Assembly: GCA_016296165.1 (NCBI GenBank)
Contig: JAEDJV010000009.1
Span: 1 to 37,856 of the forward strand
Direction of reading: 5' to 3'
Source of the DNA: Oscillospiraceae bacterium
GTDB lineage: Bacteria; Bacillota; Clostridia; Oscillospirales; Ruminococcaceae
DNA length: 37,856 bases
Below the pieces are notes generated by a model that worked only from the letters and a program-made list of their open reading frames with translations, made no database searches and was not told where the DNA came from. The translations under genes were made by a program, and so were the position numbers. Of the stretch, positions 15,774-24,045 are shown piece after piece. Each line of letters begins with the position of its first letter. Positions within the stretch are counted from its first letter, which is position 1.

Positions 15774-15784
15774 TGTGATATAAT
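15774..15784 (+). promoter_or_regulatory. extended -10 promoter upstream of the ACT/PFL/V-ATPase run
   Basis: TGTGATATAAT, 43 bases before the ACT gene start. The -35 at 17 bases (TTTTAT) is weak. This is the only good promoter I see before the 12-kb co-directional gene run, so it may drive a very long transcript. Confidence 0.65.
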
Positions 15785-15826
15785 ATATTAGGTAAAAAAA
15801 ATACATAGTAATCGGAGGACATTACA

Positions 15827-16096
15827 ATGAGAGCAGTAATAACTGTTATAGGTAAAGACAATGTAGGTATTTTAGCTAAGGTAAGTTCTGTGTGCACAAA
15901 GTATAACGCAAACGTTATCGAAGTTACACAGTCGGTTTTGCAGGATATGTTTGCTATGATCATGCTTGCAGATATTTCATCCCTCAACGATGACTTTGTA
16001 AAGCTTGCTGACGAGATGACAGCACTTGGTGACGAACTTAAATTATCAATCCACACTATGCATGAAGACATTTTTAATTCCATGCACAAGATCTGA
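15827..16096 (+). CDS. ACT domain-containing protein (UPF0237 family)
   Basis: 89 residues, a single ACT domain. It begins MRAVITVIGKDNVGILAKVSSVCTKYNANV, the characteristic opening of UPF0237 proteins. ACT domains bind small ligands, often amino acids. In many Firmicutes this gene is directly followed by the UPF0210/PFL gene, as here (20 bases apart), so the two likely act together, perhaps with the ACT unit as regulatory partner. The start has a GGAGG site. Confidence 0.93.
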   Translation: MRAVITVIGKDNVGILAKVSSVCTKYNANVIEVTQSVLQDMFAMIMLADISSLNDDFVKLADEMTALGDELKLSIHTMHEDIFNSMHKI

Positions 16097-16116
16097 TAAA
16101 AAAGGAGAAACAAATA

Positions 16117-17475
16117 ATGTTAAATGCATATGATATTCTTGAAACTATCCGAATGATACAGGACGAATGTCTTGACATCAGAACGATCACTATGGGAATT
16201 TCACTTCTTGACTGTATTGACAGCGATATAGACAAGGCATGTGATAAAGTTTACAACAAGATAGTAAGTAAGGCAAAAAATCTTGTTAAGACAGGTGAAC
16301 AGATTGAAAAGGAATATGGTATTCCGATTATCAATAAGCGAATCTCAGTAACACCAATCGCTATGATTAGTGCTGCATGTGACAAAAAGGATCCTGTCAG
16401 ATTTGCGCTTACACTTCAAAAAGCAGCCGATCAGTGCGGAGTAAACTTTATTGGCGGTTATTCAGCACTCGTTCAGAAAGGATTCAGTGCAGGTGATCTG
16501 GAACTCATCAACTCTATTCCGGAAGCTCTTTCAAGAACTTCAAACATTTGTTCATCAGTAAATGTCGGTTCTACAAGAACGGGTATCAATATGGATGCTG
16601 TTGCTCTTATGGGTAAGATAGTAAAAGAATCTGCTATAGTTACAGCGGACAGAGACTGTATTGGACCTGCAAAACTCGTTGTATTCTGCAATGCAGTTGA
16701 AGACAATCCGTTTATGGCCGGTGCGTTCCATGGTGTTGGCGAACCTGACTGTGTAATCAATGTTGGTGTATCAGGACCTGGTGTTGTACGTTCAGCTGTT
16801 TCAAAGTATCCTGATGCAGATATTTCACAGATTGCTGATGTTATTAAAAAGACAGCATTCAAGATAACAAGAATGGGACAGCTTGTTGGTTCAAGAGCTT
16901 CAGAAATGCTTGGCGTACCGTTCGGAATTGTTGATCTTTCACTTGCGCCGACTCCTGCAGTAGGAGACAGCGTTGCATATATTCTTGAGGAACTTGGTCT
17001 TGAAACATGTGGTATTCATGGCACAACAGCTGCTCTTGCACTTCTCAATGATGCGGTAAAGAAGGGCGGCGTCATGGCTTCTTCTCATATCGGTGGCTTA
17101 TCTGGTGCATTTATCCCTGTATCAGAAGATGCAGGGATGATTGCCGCAGCGGAATCAGGCGTTCTTCAGCTTGATAAGCTTGAAGCAATGACTGCTGTAT
17201 GCTCAGTTGGTCTTGATATGATAGTAATTCCAGGCGAAACAGAACCTTCAACTATCTCTGCTATTATTGCAGATGAAGCATGTATCGGTATGGTAAATAA
17301 TAAGACAACAGCTGTAAGAGTGATTCCTGCGATTGGCAAGAAGGAAGGCGACGTTCTCGAATTTGGCGGTCTCCTTGGCAGCGGACCGGTTATGAAAATA
17401 CATAGTGGTTCTGCAGCTAAGTTTATTTCCAGAGGCGGAAGACTCCCGGCTCCAATGCACAGCGTTAAGAAATAA
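16117..17475 (+). CDS. PFL family protein (UPF0210 / DUF711)
   Basis: 452 residues, the full length of the family. Recognised by DILETIRMIQDECLDIRTITMGISLLDC at the N-terminus and by the central NVGSTRTGINMDAV and VNVGVSGPGVVRSAV segments. The family adopts a fold related to pyruvate formate-lyase but its reaction is not established. It lacks an obvious C-terminal glycyl-radical motif; the terminal GGRLPAPMHSVKK is a family end. The ATG has an AAAAAGGAG site. It pairs with the ACT gene and is 31 bases before the V-ATPase cluster, with no terminator between. Confidence 0.93.
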   Translation: MLNAYDILETIRMIQDECLDIRTITMGISLLDCIDSDIDKACDKVYNKIVSKAKNLVKTGEQIEKEYGIPIINKRISVTPIAMISAACDKKDPVRFALTLQKAADQCGVNFIGGYSALVQKGFSAGDLELINSIPEALSRTSNICSSVNVGSTRTGINMDAVALMGKIVKESAIVTADRDCIGPAKLVVFCNAVEDNPFMAGAFHGVGEPDCVINVGVSGPGVVRSAVSKYPDADISQIADVIKKTAFKITRMGQLVGSRASEMLGVPFGIVDLSLAPTPAVGDSVAYILEELGLETCGIHGTTAALALLNDAVKKGGVMASSHIGGLSGAFIPVSEDAGMIAAAESGVLQLDKLEAMTAVCSVGLDMIVIPGETEPSTISAIIADEACIGMVNNKTTAVRVIPAIGKKEGDVLEFGGLLGSGPVMKIHSGSAAKFISRGGRLPAPMHSVKK

Positions 17476-17506
17476 ATATATTTTTATTTATTAACGGGGA
17501 AATCAA

Positions 17507-17827
17507 ATGGAAAACATCATAAATAAAATTATTGATATAGATCGTATGGCGGAAAAGCGGCTTTCTGATGCAGAAACTGAAAGTCAGAATCTGATAGCAA
17601 AGTCAGAAAGAGAGGCAGCGGATCTTAAGGAAAACCTTAGGTCCGCTGCAGAAAAAAGAATTTCTGAAGTTCGTGATTTTCATAAAAATGAAACAGAAGC
17701 AGAACTTAACAGGATAAGATCCGAATGTGATGCTAAGATAAAAGAACTTGATGAGGCATATGAGAATAAACATTTTTCTATTGAAGAAAGTATTTACCGT
17801 ACAATAGTAGGTGAAAGCGTTGAATAA
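17507..17827 (+). CDS. V-type ATPase subunit G/H (peripheral stalk)
   Basis: 106 residues, almost entirely charged alpha-helix or coiled coil (KRLSDAETESQNLIAKSEREAADLKENLR). That matches the bacterial V/A-ATPase stalk subunit that pairs with subunit E. It is the first gene of the cluster and its end overlaps the start of subunit C. Sequence identity in this family is low, so the call rests on composition and position. Confidence 0.8.
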   Translation: MENIINKIIDIDRMAEKRLSDAETESQNLIAKSEREAADLKENLRSAAEKRISEVRDFHKNETEAELNRIRSECDAKIKELDEAYENKHFSIEESIYRTIVGESVE

Positions 17828-18860
17828 TTTTACACAAAATGCAACTGTTGCACGAGCTCGTGCAATGCATGGAAAAAGGCTTTCCGAGGCGGATTATAAA
17901 GAACTTACAAACAGGAAAAGTGTTTCGGAGATAGCTGAGTATCTTAAGAAAAATACTCACTATTCCGCGGCACTTTCTTCAGTTAATACCGCAACAGTTC
18001 ACAGAGGATTTCTTGAACAGCTTATACGCAGATATTCGTTTGAAAGATATATCAAGATATGCGACTTTCAGCAGCTTAGAAGGGAAGACTTTTATAATTA
18101 TATGATTGTCTTATCCGAGATTCGTGAGATACTGAGCATCATTCTTCATATTAATGCTGATTCAGGTGATGAATACATTACTTCAATGCCTGCATATCTC
18201 ATTAATAAAACAGGTATTAATCTGATAGAACTTGCGAGGACAAGAAGTCTTAAAGGACTTTTGAATGTACTCCGTCATACCAGATACTACAATGTTCTAA
18301 GAAATATCAAGGAAGATGAAAACGGACATGTCGATTATCTTTCGTGTGAGATAAAACTCAGGACATTTTACTATGGCTGGCTCTCAGATACAATTAAAAA
18401 AGACTTTTCCAAATCTGTTGCCGATGAACTTCTTTCCCATATTCTCACTCAGATTGATTTGATTAATATTATTAATGCCTACCGAATGAAAAAGTACTAT
18501 AATCTTTCTGGTGCAGAAATAGAAAAGAAATTGTTGCCTTTCTACCATAAGCTAAACCGTAAAACCAGAGAAGAACTTTTTGGTAATGAAAATGCAGAAG
18601 ATTTTCTTAAAGTTTTTTCAAAAACATATTACGGGAAAAAAATTATTTTGGAAAAAGATTCGAATTTTGAATTTGAAATAAATAAACTAAGAAGCAGGAT
18701 GGCTCGTAACTCTCTTGCTTTTTCTCAGAATGCAGCGGTAAGTGTGTATCTCCTCGTGTATCTTCTTGATATAGAGGTAAATAATATTATTTCCATAATA
18801 GAGGGAATAAGATACAAACGAAATCCGGAAAATATACTAAGCAGGATTATACTTACCTGA
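17811..18860 (+). CDS. ntpC: V-type ATPase subunit C (central stalk-rotor connector)
   Basis: 349 residues, matching the V/A-type C (AC39) family size. N-terminal VARARAMHGKRLSEADYKEL corresponds to the family's AVARIRALE...L opening, and YLLVYLLDIEVNNIISIIEGIRY is the typical C-terminus. It couples the c-ring to the central stalk. The GTG at 17811 overlaps the preceding gene by 17 bases; an in-frame TTG at 17820 has a better-placed AGGTG upstream, so the true start may be nine bases later. Either way translation is coupled to subunit G. Confidence 0.88.
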   Translation: MKALNNFTQNATVARARAMHGKRLSEADYKELTNRKSVSEIAEYLKKNTHYSAALSSVNTATVHRGFLEQLIRRYSFERYIKICDFQQLRREDFYNYMIVLSEIREILSIILHINADSGDEYITSMPAYLINKTGINLIELARTRSLKGLLNVLRHTRYYNVLRNIKEDENGHVDYLSCEIKLRTFYYGWLSDTIKKDFSKSVADELLSHILTQIDLINIINAYRMKKYYNLSGAEIEKKLLPFYHKLNRKTREELFGNENAEDFLKVFSKTYYGKKIILEKDSNFEFEINKLRSRMARNSLAFSQNAAVSVYLLVYLLDIEVNNIISIIEGIRYKRNPENILSRIILT

Positions 18861-18895
18861 GAACAAATTTACTCAAACAGTAGAGGAGGGATTAT

Positions 18896-20833
18896 ATGTC
18901 AATAGAAAAAATGCAAATAGCTAATATAACGGGTCAAGTCAAAAACCTTGACAGAGTTATTGAAAGATGTATTGAGAGTAAGTGTTTTCATATAGATCAG
19001 GCAAGCAACCCGATGGATACAGAAACATCAGGATTTGAAGTACTCCATGAAGAAAATCCTTACAGAGAATCTTTAACCAGGCTTGTGTCTATTGATTTTG
19101 GTGGAGATATTGGGTTATGTGAAACAGATTACTCGGATATAATGAATGAATCGCTTGAATCACTGTCAGAATATATAGATGAGATATCGCAGAAAATGAA
19201 AGTTCTCACAGAAGAAATACAGGAAGCAAATAAAAAATATCTTCAGTATGAACAGATAATAACGCAGCTTAAACATCTTCATGGCATGGATATAGATCTG
19301 GAAAGTCTGATAAAGTGCAGACATATTCATGTCAGGTTTGGAAAGCTCCCGGTTGACAGTTTCAACAAACTGGAATACTACGGAAATAATATGTTTACAT
19401 TCGTTCATTATGATGTAGATAGTGAGTATTACTGGGGAATGTACTTTGTTCCTGCACAACTGGTAAAAAAAGCAGACAAGATTTTCTCAGACTTATTTTT
19501 TGAACGTATCTGGATTCCGGAAGATGTAACCGGGAAGCCAGATAAAGAAATTGATGAACTGAAGAAAAAGTTTGCTGAGGTAAAAGAGAGAATCGAAAAA
19601 CTGGAACAGGGTCGATCGAATCTTATATCAGTTGAAGGAGAAAGAATAAATAAAGTTTTCTGCCGGATCAAATCACTTTATGACTGTTTTGAACTTCGTT
19701 CTAAGGTTTCAGTAATGAAAGACAAGTTCTATATGGCAGGTTTTGTTACAGAGAAAGATTCTGAAAAGTTTTCAGAATTAATCAACTCGGTATCCGGGGT
19801 ATCAGTAATTCTCAGATCGCCTGATGAGAGTGAAAAATCATCAGTTCCGGTAAAAATAAAAACAAACGGATTTACAAAACCTTTTTCACTTTTCGTTGAG
19901 ATGTATGGTCTCCCTTCATATGGTGGTTTTAATCCAATCAATCTGGTTGCAATAACCTATACGCTCCTTTTCGGTATTATGTTTGGAGATCTGGGACAGG
20001 GAATTGTAATCTCCGTTATCGGTGCGATATTATACAGTAAAACGAAAAATAAACTTTGTGCAATAATGACCCGGATTGGATTGTCGAGTGCATTTTTCGG
20101 GCTGGTATTCGGCTCAGTATTTGGATTCGAACATGCACTTGATCCTTTGTACAAGGCGATTGGTTTTGAAGAAAAACCAATTGAAGTAATGGATAATGTG
20201 AACGTCGTTCTTGGTGGTGCAATCGCAATTGGTGTTGTACTTATTATTATTTCTATATTAATTAATATAGTAACATCACTGAAGAAAAAGGAATATGATA
20301 TTGCAGTTTTTGGAAACAATGGCATAACTGGTTTGGTGTTCTTTTCAGCTATAATGTATGCAGCGGTTTCAATGCTCATATTTGAGAAAAATGTATTTAC
20401 GCCGATCTTTGCAATATTTCTGATTGTTCTTCCACTTGTGATTATGCTTTTCAGAGAGCCTCTTGGATGTCTTATGAGTGGTAAAAAATTTAAATCAGAA
20501 GGAATTGGTGATTTTATTGCTTCAAACTTCTTTGAGGTTTTTGAATTTGTTCTTGGGTACGTTACAAACACTCTTTCTTTTGTAAGAATCGGTGGATTTG
20601 TATTATCACATGCAGCAATGATGTCAGTTGTAATGCTTCTTTCAGAAATGTATGAGGGAGCGTCGCCTGTTATAGTTATTCTTGGAAATATATTTGTAAT
20701 AGGTATGGAAGGAATGCTCTCAGGAATTCAGGTACTCAGACTTGAATTTTATGAGATTTTTTCCAGATGCTATGATGGAGACGGAATAGCATTTGAGCCT
20801 GTTTCAGTAAGTTACAGTCCTGAATTTGAATAA
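18896..20833 (+). CDS. ntpI: V-type ATPase subunit I (stator membrane subunit a)
   Basis: 645 residues, equivalent to the a-subunit. Residues 1-330 are a soluble arm with coiled coils (EELKKKFAEVKERIEKLEQ region). The C-terminal half has about 7-8 membrane helices. The essential half-channel arginine is visible as Arg564 in TLSFVRIGGFVLSHAAM. This arginine faces the c-ring carboxylate to drive ion movement. The start has a GAGGAGGG site 35 bases after the C gene. Confidence 0.92.
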   Translation: MSIEKMQIANITGQVKNLDRVIERCIESKCFHIDQASNPMDTETSGFEVLHEENPYRESLTRLVSIDFGGDIGLCETDYSDIMNESLESLSEYIDEISQKMKVLTEEIQEANKKYLQYEQIITQLKHLHGMDIDLESLIKCRHIHVRFGKLPVDSFNKLEYYGNNMFTFVHYDVDSEYYWGMYFVPAQLVKKADKIFSDLFFERIWIPEDVTGKPDKEIDELKKKFAEVKERIEKLEQGRSNLISVEGERINKVFCRIKSLYDCFELRSKVSVMKDKFYMAGFVTEKDSEKFSELINSVSGVSVILRSPDESEKSSVPVKIKTNGFTKPFSLFVEMYGLPSYGGFNPINLVAITYTLLFGIMFGDLGQGIVISVIGAILYSKTKNKLCAIMTRIGLSSAFFGLVFGSVFGFEHALDPLYKAIGFEEKPIEVMDNVNVVLGGAIAIGVVLIIISILINIVTSLKKKEYDIAVFGNNGITGLVFFSAIMYAAVSMLIFEKNVFTPIFAIFLIVLPLVIMLFREPLGCLMSGKKFKSEGIGDFIASNFFEVFEFVLGYVTNTLSFVRIGGFVLSHAAMMSVVMLLSEMYEGASPVIVILGNIFVIGMEGMLSGIQVLRLEFYEIFSRCYDGDGIAFEPVSVSYSPEFE

Positions 20834-20864
20834 TAAATATGATAGAGAAATGGAGTTAGTTATC

Positions 20865-21302
20865 ATGAATATTTTAGAACTTGCATTAATGCCACTTTTA
20901 ATTCTTTGTATTATTTCACTTCCTTTTATAGCTGTTTTCTCGAAAAGAAAATCTCCGAAAAAGACTAAAAATGCAATAATAATTAATCTTTGTTCATTTT
21001 TTGCGGTAATGGCTCTGGCTGTTATTTTCCCGATAGGCGGATTTATTAATGCTGAAACAGCAGAGGCAACAGCTGCAGCAGTAAATAATAATGCCGGTCT
21101 TGCGTACATCGCAGCAGCTCTGGCTGTTGGTCTGGGCTCAATAGGCTGCGGTATTGCGGTTGCTTCAGGTGCTCCGGCTGCTATCGGAGCTGTAGCAGAA
21201 GAACCAAAGTCTTTCGCTAAGTCACTTATTTTCGTTGCTCTTGGCGAAGGTGTTGCATTATATGGATTTATCATCGCATTTATGATTATTGGTAAGGTTT
21301 GA
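20865..21302 (+). CDS. ntpK: V-type ATPase subunit K (c-ring proteolipid) with four predicted helices
   Basis: About 145 residues from ATG 20865, which has GGAG 9 bases upstream; an upstream TTG at 20826 in the same frame lacks this and overlaps subunit I. Helices at about 5-25, 37-57, 77-105 and 118-142. The last pair is a standard c-subunit hairpin (AYIAAALAVGLGSIGCGIAVA, then FVALGEGVALYG) with ion-binding Glu128. The first pair carries no membrane carboxylate, so this is a duplicated-type K with one ion site per chain. The Gln/Thr ligands of the Na+-specific Enterococcus hirae subunit are not obvious near Glu128 (GEG rather than GET), which leaves H+ versus Na+ open. Confidence 0.9.
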   Translation: MNILELALMPLLILCIISLPFIAVFSKRKSPKKTKNAIIINLCSFFAVMALAVIFPIGGFINAETAEATAAAVNNNAGLAYIAAALAVGLGSIGCGIAVASGAPAAIGAVAEEPKSFAKSLIFVALGEGVALYGFIIAFMIIGKV

Positions 21303-21308
21303 TTTTTT

Positions 21309-21617
21309 ATGAAATTTTTTCTTATCAGTGACAATATCGATACTCTTATGGGAATGAGACTCAGTGGTATCGAAGGGGTTGTTGTTCATGAAAAGCACGA
21401 GGTTAAATCAGCTTTGAATCAGGCACTTTCAGACAGTGAAATTGCAGTTATACTCATAACACAGAAACTGGTAACAGAATCATCGGAGCTGGTTTATGAT
21501 TTGAAGCTTAACAGGAAAACCCCACTTATCATTGAGATTCCTGACAGACATGGTTCATCTCATATTTCGACATCCATCTCGCAATATGTTCGTGAAGCAA
21601 TCGGCATCAGAATATAG
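21309..21617 (+). CDS. V-type ATPase subunit F (central stalk)
   Basis: 102 residues with the Rossmann-like F-subunit pattern: FFLISDNIDTLMGMRLSGIEG at the start, IAVILITQKLV in the middle and PLIIEIPDRHGS near the end. It binds subunit D in the rotating shaft. It lies 6 bases after subunit K. Confidence 0.92.
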   Translation: MKFFLISDNIDTLMGMRLSGIEGVVVHEKHEVKSALNQALSDSEIAVILITQKLVTESSELVYDLKLNRKTPLIIEIPDRHGSSHISTSISQYVREAIGIRI

Positions 21618-21663
21618 CAGATGGATGTCTGCTTTTTATATTATACATGAGGAGAAGAAATAT

Positions 21664-22239
21664 ATGAACGATACAAATCTTAATGAATTTATCGAAGCAG
21701 TAAATACTGATGTTGATAAAAAGATAGAAGAAATGCAGGTTCGTGCTGAAGAACAAAGAATCAGTCTTCTTGAAGATGCTGAAGATGAAGCCCTTAATAA
21801 TGCATATATCAAAATTAAATCCTGTGTTACAGAAGAAAAATATAAAAGCAAGATTGCAGTATCAAAAGCAGAACAGGAAGCCAGAGTAAAGTTACTTACT
21901 TACAGAGAGTTTTTAGTTGAGAAAATGTTTTGCAGTATCTATGACAAGTTAATTCACTTTACAGAGTCTGAAGCGTATAAAACATTCCTTCAGAGTCTTT
22001 TAAAAGATGAAAAAACTGATGAAGATACTATCATATACTTAAGAGAAAAAGATTTGATATATGAGGAAATGCTCAGAGAAGTTACAGGACCATCCTGTAC
22101 CTTTGAAACAGATAGCGGAATCGAAATAGGTGGATTATCTGTTTTCGACAGAAAACGCTCTGTTCTTAACAACAAAACACTCGATATTATGTTCGAGGAG
22201 CAGAAAAAGAACTTTAGTTCAAGTTACAGACTTGCATAA
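21664..22239 (+). CDS. ntpE: V-type ATPase subunit E (peripheral stalk)
   Basis: 191 residues from ATG 21664, which has GAGGAGAAG upstream. The frame stays open upstream into the subunit F gene, but that extension (from 21532) has no ribosome binding site and translates to non-family sequence. Long N-terminal helix (NEFIEAVNTDVDKKIEEMQVRAEEQ), then a globular C-terminal domain with GIEIGGLSVFDRKRSVLNNKTLD, the typical end. Pairs with the G/H subunit. Confidence 0.9.
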   Translation: MNDTNLNEFIEAVNTDVDKKIEEMQVRAEEQRISLLEDAEDEALNNAYIKIKSCVTEEKYKSKIAVSKAEQEARVKLLTYREFLVEKMFCSIYDKLIHFTESEAYKTFLQSLLKDEKTDEDTIIYLREKDLIYEEMLREVTGPSCTFETDSGIEIGGLSVFDRKRSVLNNKTLDIMFEEQKKNFSSSYRLA

Positions 22240-22269
22240 TGATAAAAAATTAACTAACGGGGGTGCAGT

Positions 22270-24045
22270 ATGCAGAACGTTGTGTATGCAATAAACGGAC
22301 CGGTTGTAAAAATTAAAGATACAAAGGACTTTTCAATGCTTGAAATGGTCTATGTAGGTGAAAAAAAGCTTATTGGTGAGGTAATCGGAATTACAGAAGA
22401 TTTTACCACTATTCAGGTTTATGAGACGACAACAGGACTAAAAGTAGGAGAACCTGTATATCCGACAGGTGCGCCGATGTGTGCAATACTTGGTCCTGGG
22501 ATTATATCGAATATATTTGACGGAATTGAGAGACCACTTCTCCGAATCGAAGAAGTGTCCGGAGGTGCTTTTATTTCAGAAGGTGCAAATGTTGAATCTC
22601 TTGATACGGAAAAAGAGTATGAAACGAAGTTATGTGTTTCAGTAGGAGATCATCTTACCGGCGGACAGATTTATGCTGAATGTCAGGAAACACCGGTAAT
22701 AACACATCGTTGTATGCTTTCGCCATTACTTGAAGGTGATGTAGTATCTGTAAAGGAAAACGGAAATTACAGAATTAATGATACAGTCTGCATTATTCGT
22801 GACAGGAAAGGTAATGAGATTCCGCTTACTCTGTGCCAGAAATGGCCAATCAGACAGCCTCGACCTGTTGCCGAAAGAAAACTTATTCAGAAACCTCTTA
22901 TAACAGGTCAGAGAGTAATAGATACAATTCTTCCTATTGCAAAAGGCGGGACAGCTGCTATTCCAGGTGGATTCGGTACAGGAAAAACAATGACTCAGCA
23001 TCAGCTTGCAAAATGGTGTGACGCTGATATTATTGTATATATCGGATGTGGTGAACGTGGAAATGAGATGACACAGGTGCTTGAGGAGTTTTCAGAACTT
23101 ATAGATCCAAAAACCAACCGTCCTCTTACTGACAGAACCGTACTTATAGCCAATACTTCAAATATGCCTGTTGCGGCCAGAGAAGCTTCCATATATACAG
23201 GTATTACACTCGCAGAGTATTATCGCGACATGGGATATCATATTGCTATAATGGCCGATTCAACTTCAAGATGGGCTGAAGCTCTCAGAGAAATATCAGG
23301 ACGACTTGAAGAAATGCCTGCTGAAGAAGGTTTTCCGGCTTATCTTCCTTCACGTCTTTCTGAATTCTATGAACGTGCCGGATATATGGAAACGCTTTCG
23401 GGCAGGGAAGGTTCCGTTACAATCATAGGTGCAGTATCTCCTCAGGGTTCGGATTTTTCTGAACCGGTTACTCAAAACACCAAGAGATTTGTGCGATGTT
23501 TCTGGACTCTTGACAAATCGCTTGCCTACGCAAGACATTATCCTGCAATTAACTGGACAACAAGTTACAGTGAATATATAGATGATCTTGCGGATTTCTA
23601 TATTACAAATGCAGGACCTGATTTTATGACATGTCGTCAGGAGATTTCCAATATTCTCGTAGAAGAAAACAAACTTATGGAAATCGTCAAACTTATTGGT
23701 TCTGACGTGCTTCCTGATGACCAGAAACTTATAATAGAAATAGCCAGAGTTGTACGCGTCGGATTTCTTCAGCAGAATGCATACCATAAGGATGATACAT
23801 TTGTTCCGCTTACCAAACAACTCCTAATGATGAAGACAATACTTCATCTTTATTCAGAGTCAAAGAAGGTTATTGCATCAGGAAAGCCTGTTAATCTTAT
23901 TGTAAAGTCAGGGATAATGGACAAAGTTATCAAGATGAAGTATGATATTCCAAATGATAAACCTGAACTTTTTGATAATTATTTCAATGAAATTACTGAG
24001 GTTTTAAATAATCTTTCAGAAGATGATTGGAGGACTGAAGAATGA
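22270..24045 (+). CDS. ntpA: V-type ATPase catalytic subunit A
   Basis: 591 residues. The catalytic P-loop is GGFGTGKT (233-240), differing from the usual GPFGSGKT at two places but keeping the essential GKT. The following IGCGERGNEMTQVL, ADSTSRWAEALREISGRLEEMPAEEGFPAYL and SVTIIGAVSPQGSDFSEPVTQ are strongly diagnostic. The non-homologous insertion typical of A subunits is present at about 110-200. It hydrolyses or makes ATP together with subunit B. Its stop overlaps the start of B by 4 bases (ATGA), a mark of translational coupling. Confidence 0.97.
   Translation: MQNVVYAINGPVVKIKDTKDFSMLEMVYVGEKKLIGEVIGITEDFTTIQVYETTTGLKVGEPVYPTGAPMCAILGPGIISNIFDGIERPLLRIEEVSGGAFISEGANVESLDTEKEYETKLCVSVGDHLTGGQIYAECQETPVITHRCMLSPLLEGDVVSVKENGNYRINDTVCIIRDRKGNEIPLTLCQKWPIRQPRPVAERKLIQKPLITGQRVIDTILPIAKGGTAAIPGGFGTGKTMTQHQLAKWCDADIIVYIGCGERGNEMTQVLEEFSELIDPKTNRPLTDRTVLIANTSNMPVAAREASIYTGITLAEYYRDMGYHIAIMADSTSRWAEALREISGRLEEMPAEEGFPAYLPSRLSEFYERAGYMETLSGREGSVTIIGAVSPQGSDFSEPVTQNTKRFVRCFWTLDKSLAYARHYPAINWTTSYSEYIDDLADFYITNAGPDFMTCRQEISNILVEENKLMEIVKLIGSDVLPDDQKLIIEIARVVRVGFLQQNAYHKDDTFVPLTKQLLMMKTILHLYSESKKVIASGKPVNLIVKSGIMDKVIKMKYDIPNDKPELFDNYFNEITEVLNNLSEDDWRTEE

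Noticed and set aside
19957..20571. 204-residue minus-strand open frame
   Set aside because: It is antisense to the membrane half of V-ATPase subunit I, has no ribosome binding site and no recognisable family features.
20804..21334. 176-residue minus-strand open frame
   Set aside because: Antisense shadow of the Ala/Gly-rich subunit K gene; its composition mirrors that gene.
21532..21663. 44-residue extension of V-ATPase subunit E
   Set aside because: It lies within the subunit F gene, has no ribosome binding site and is not like the family; ATG 21664 is well placed.
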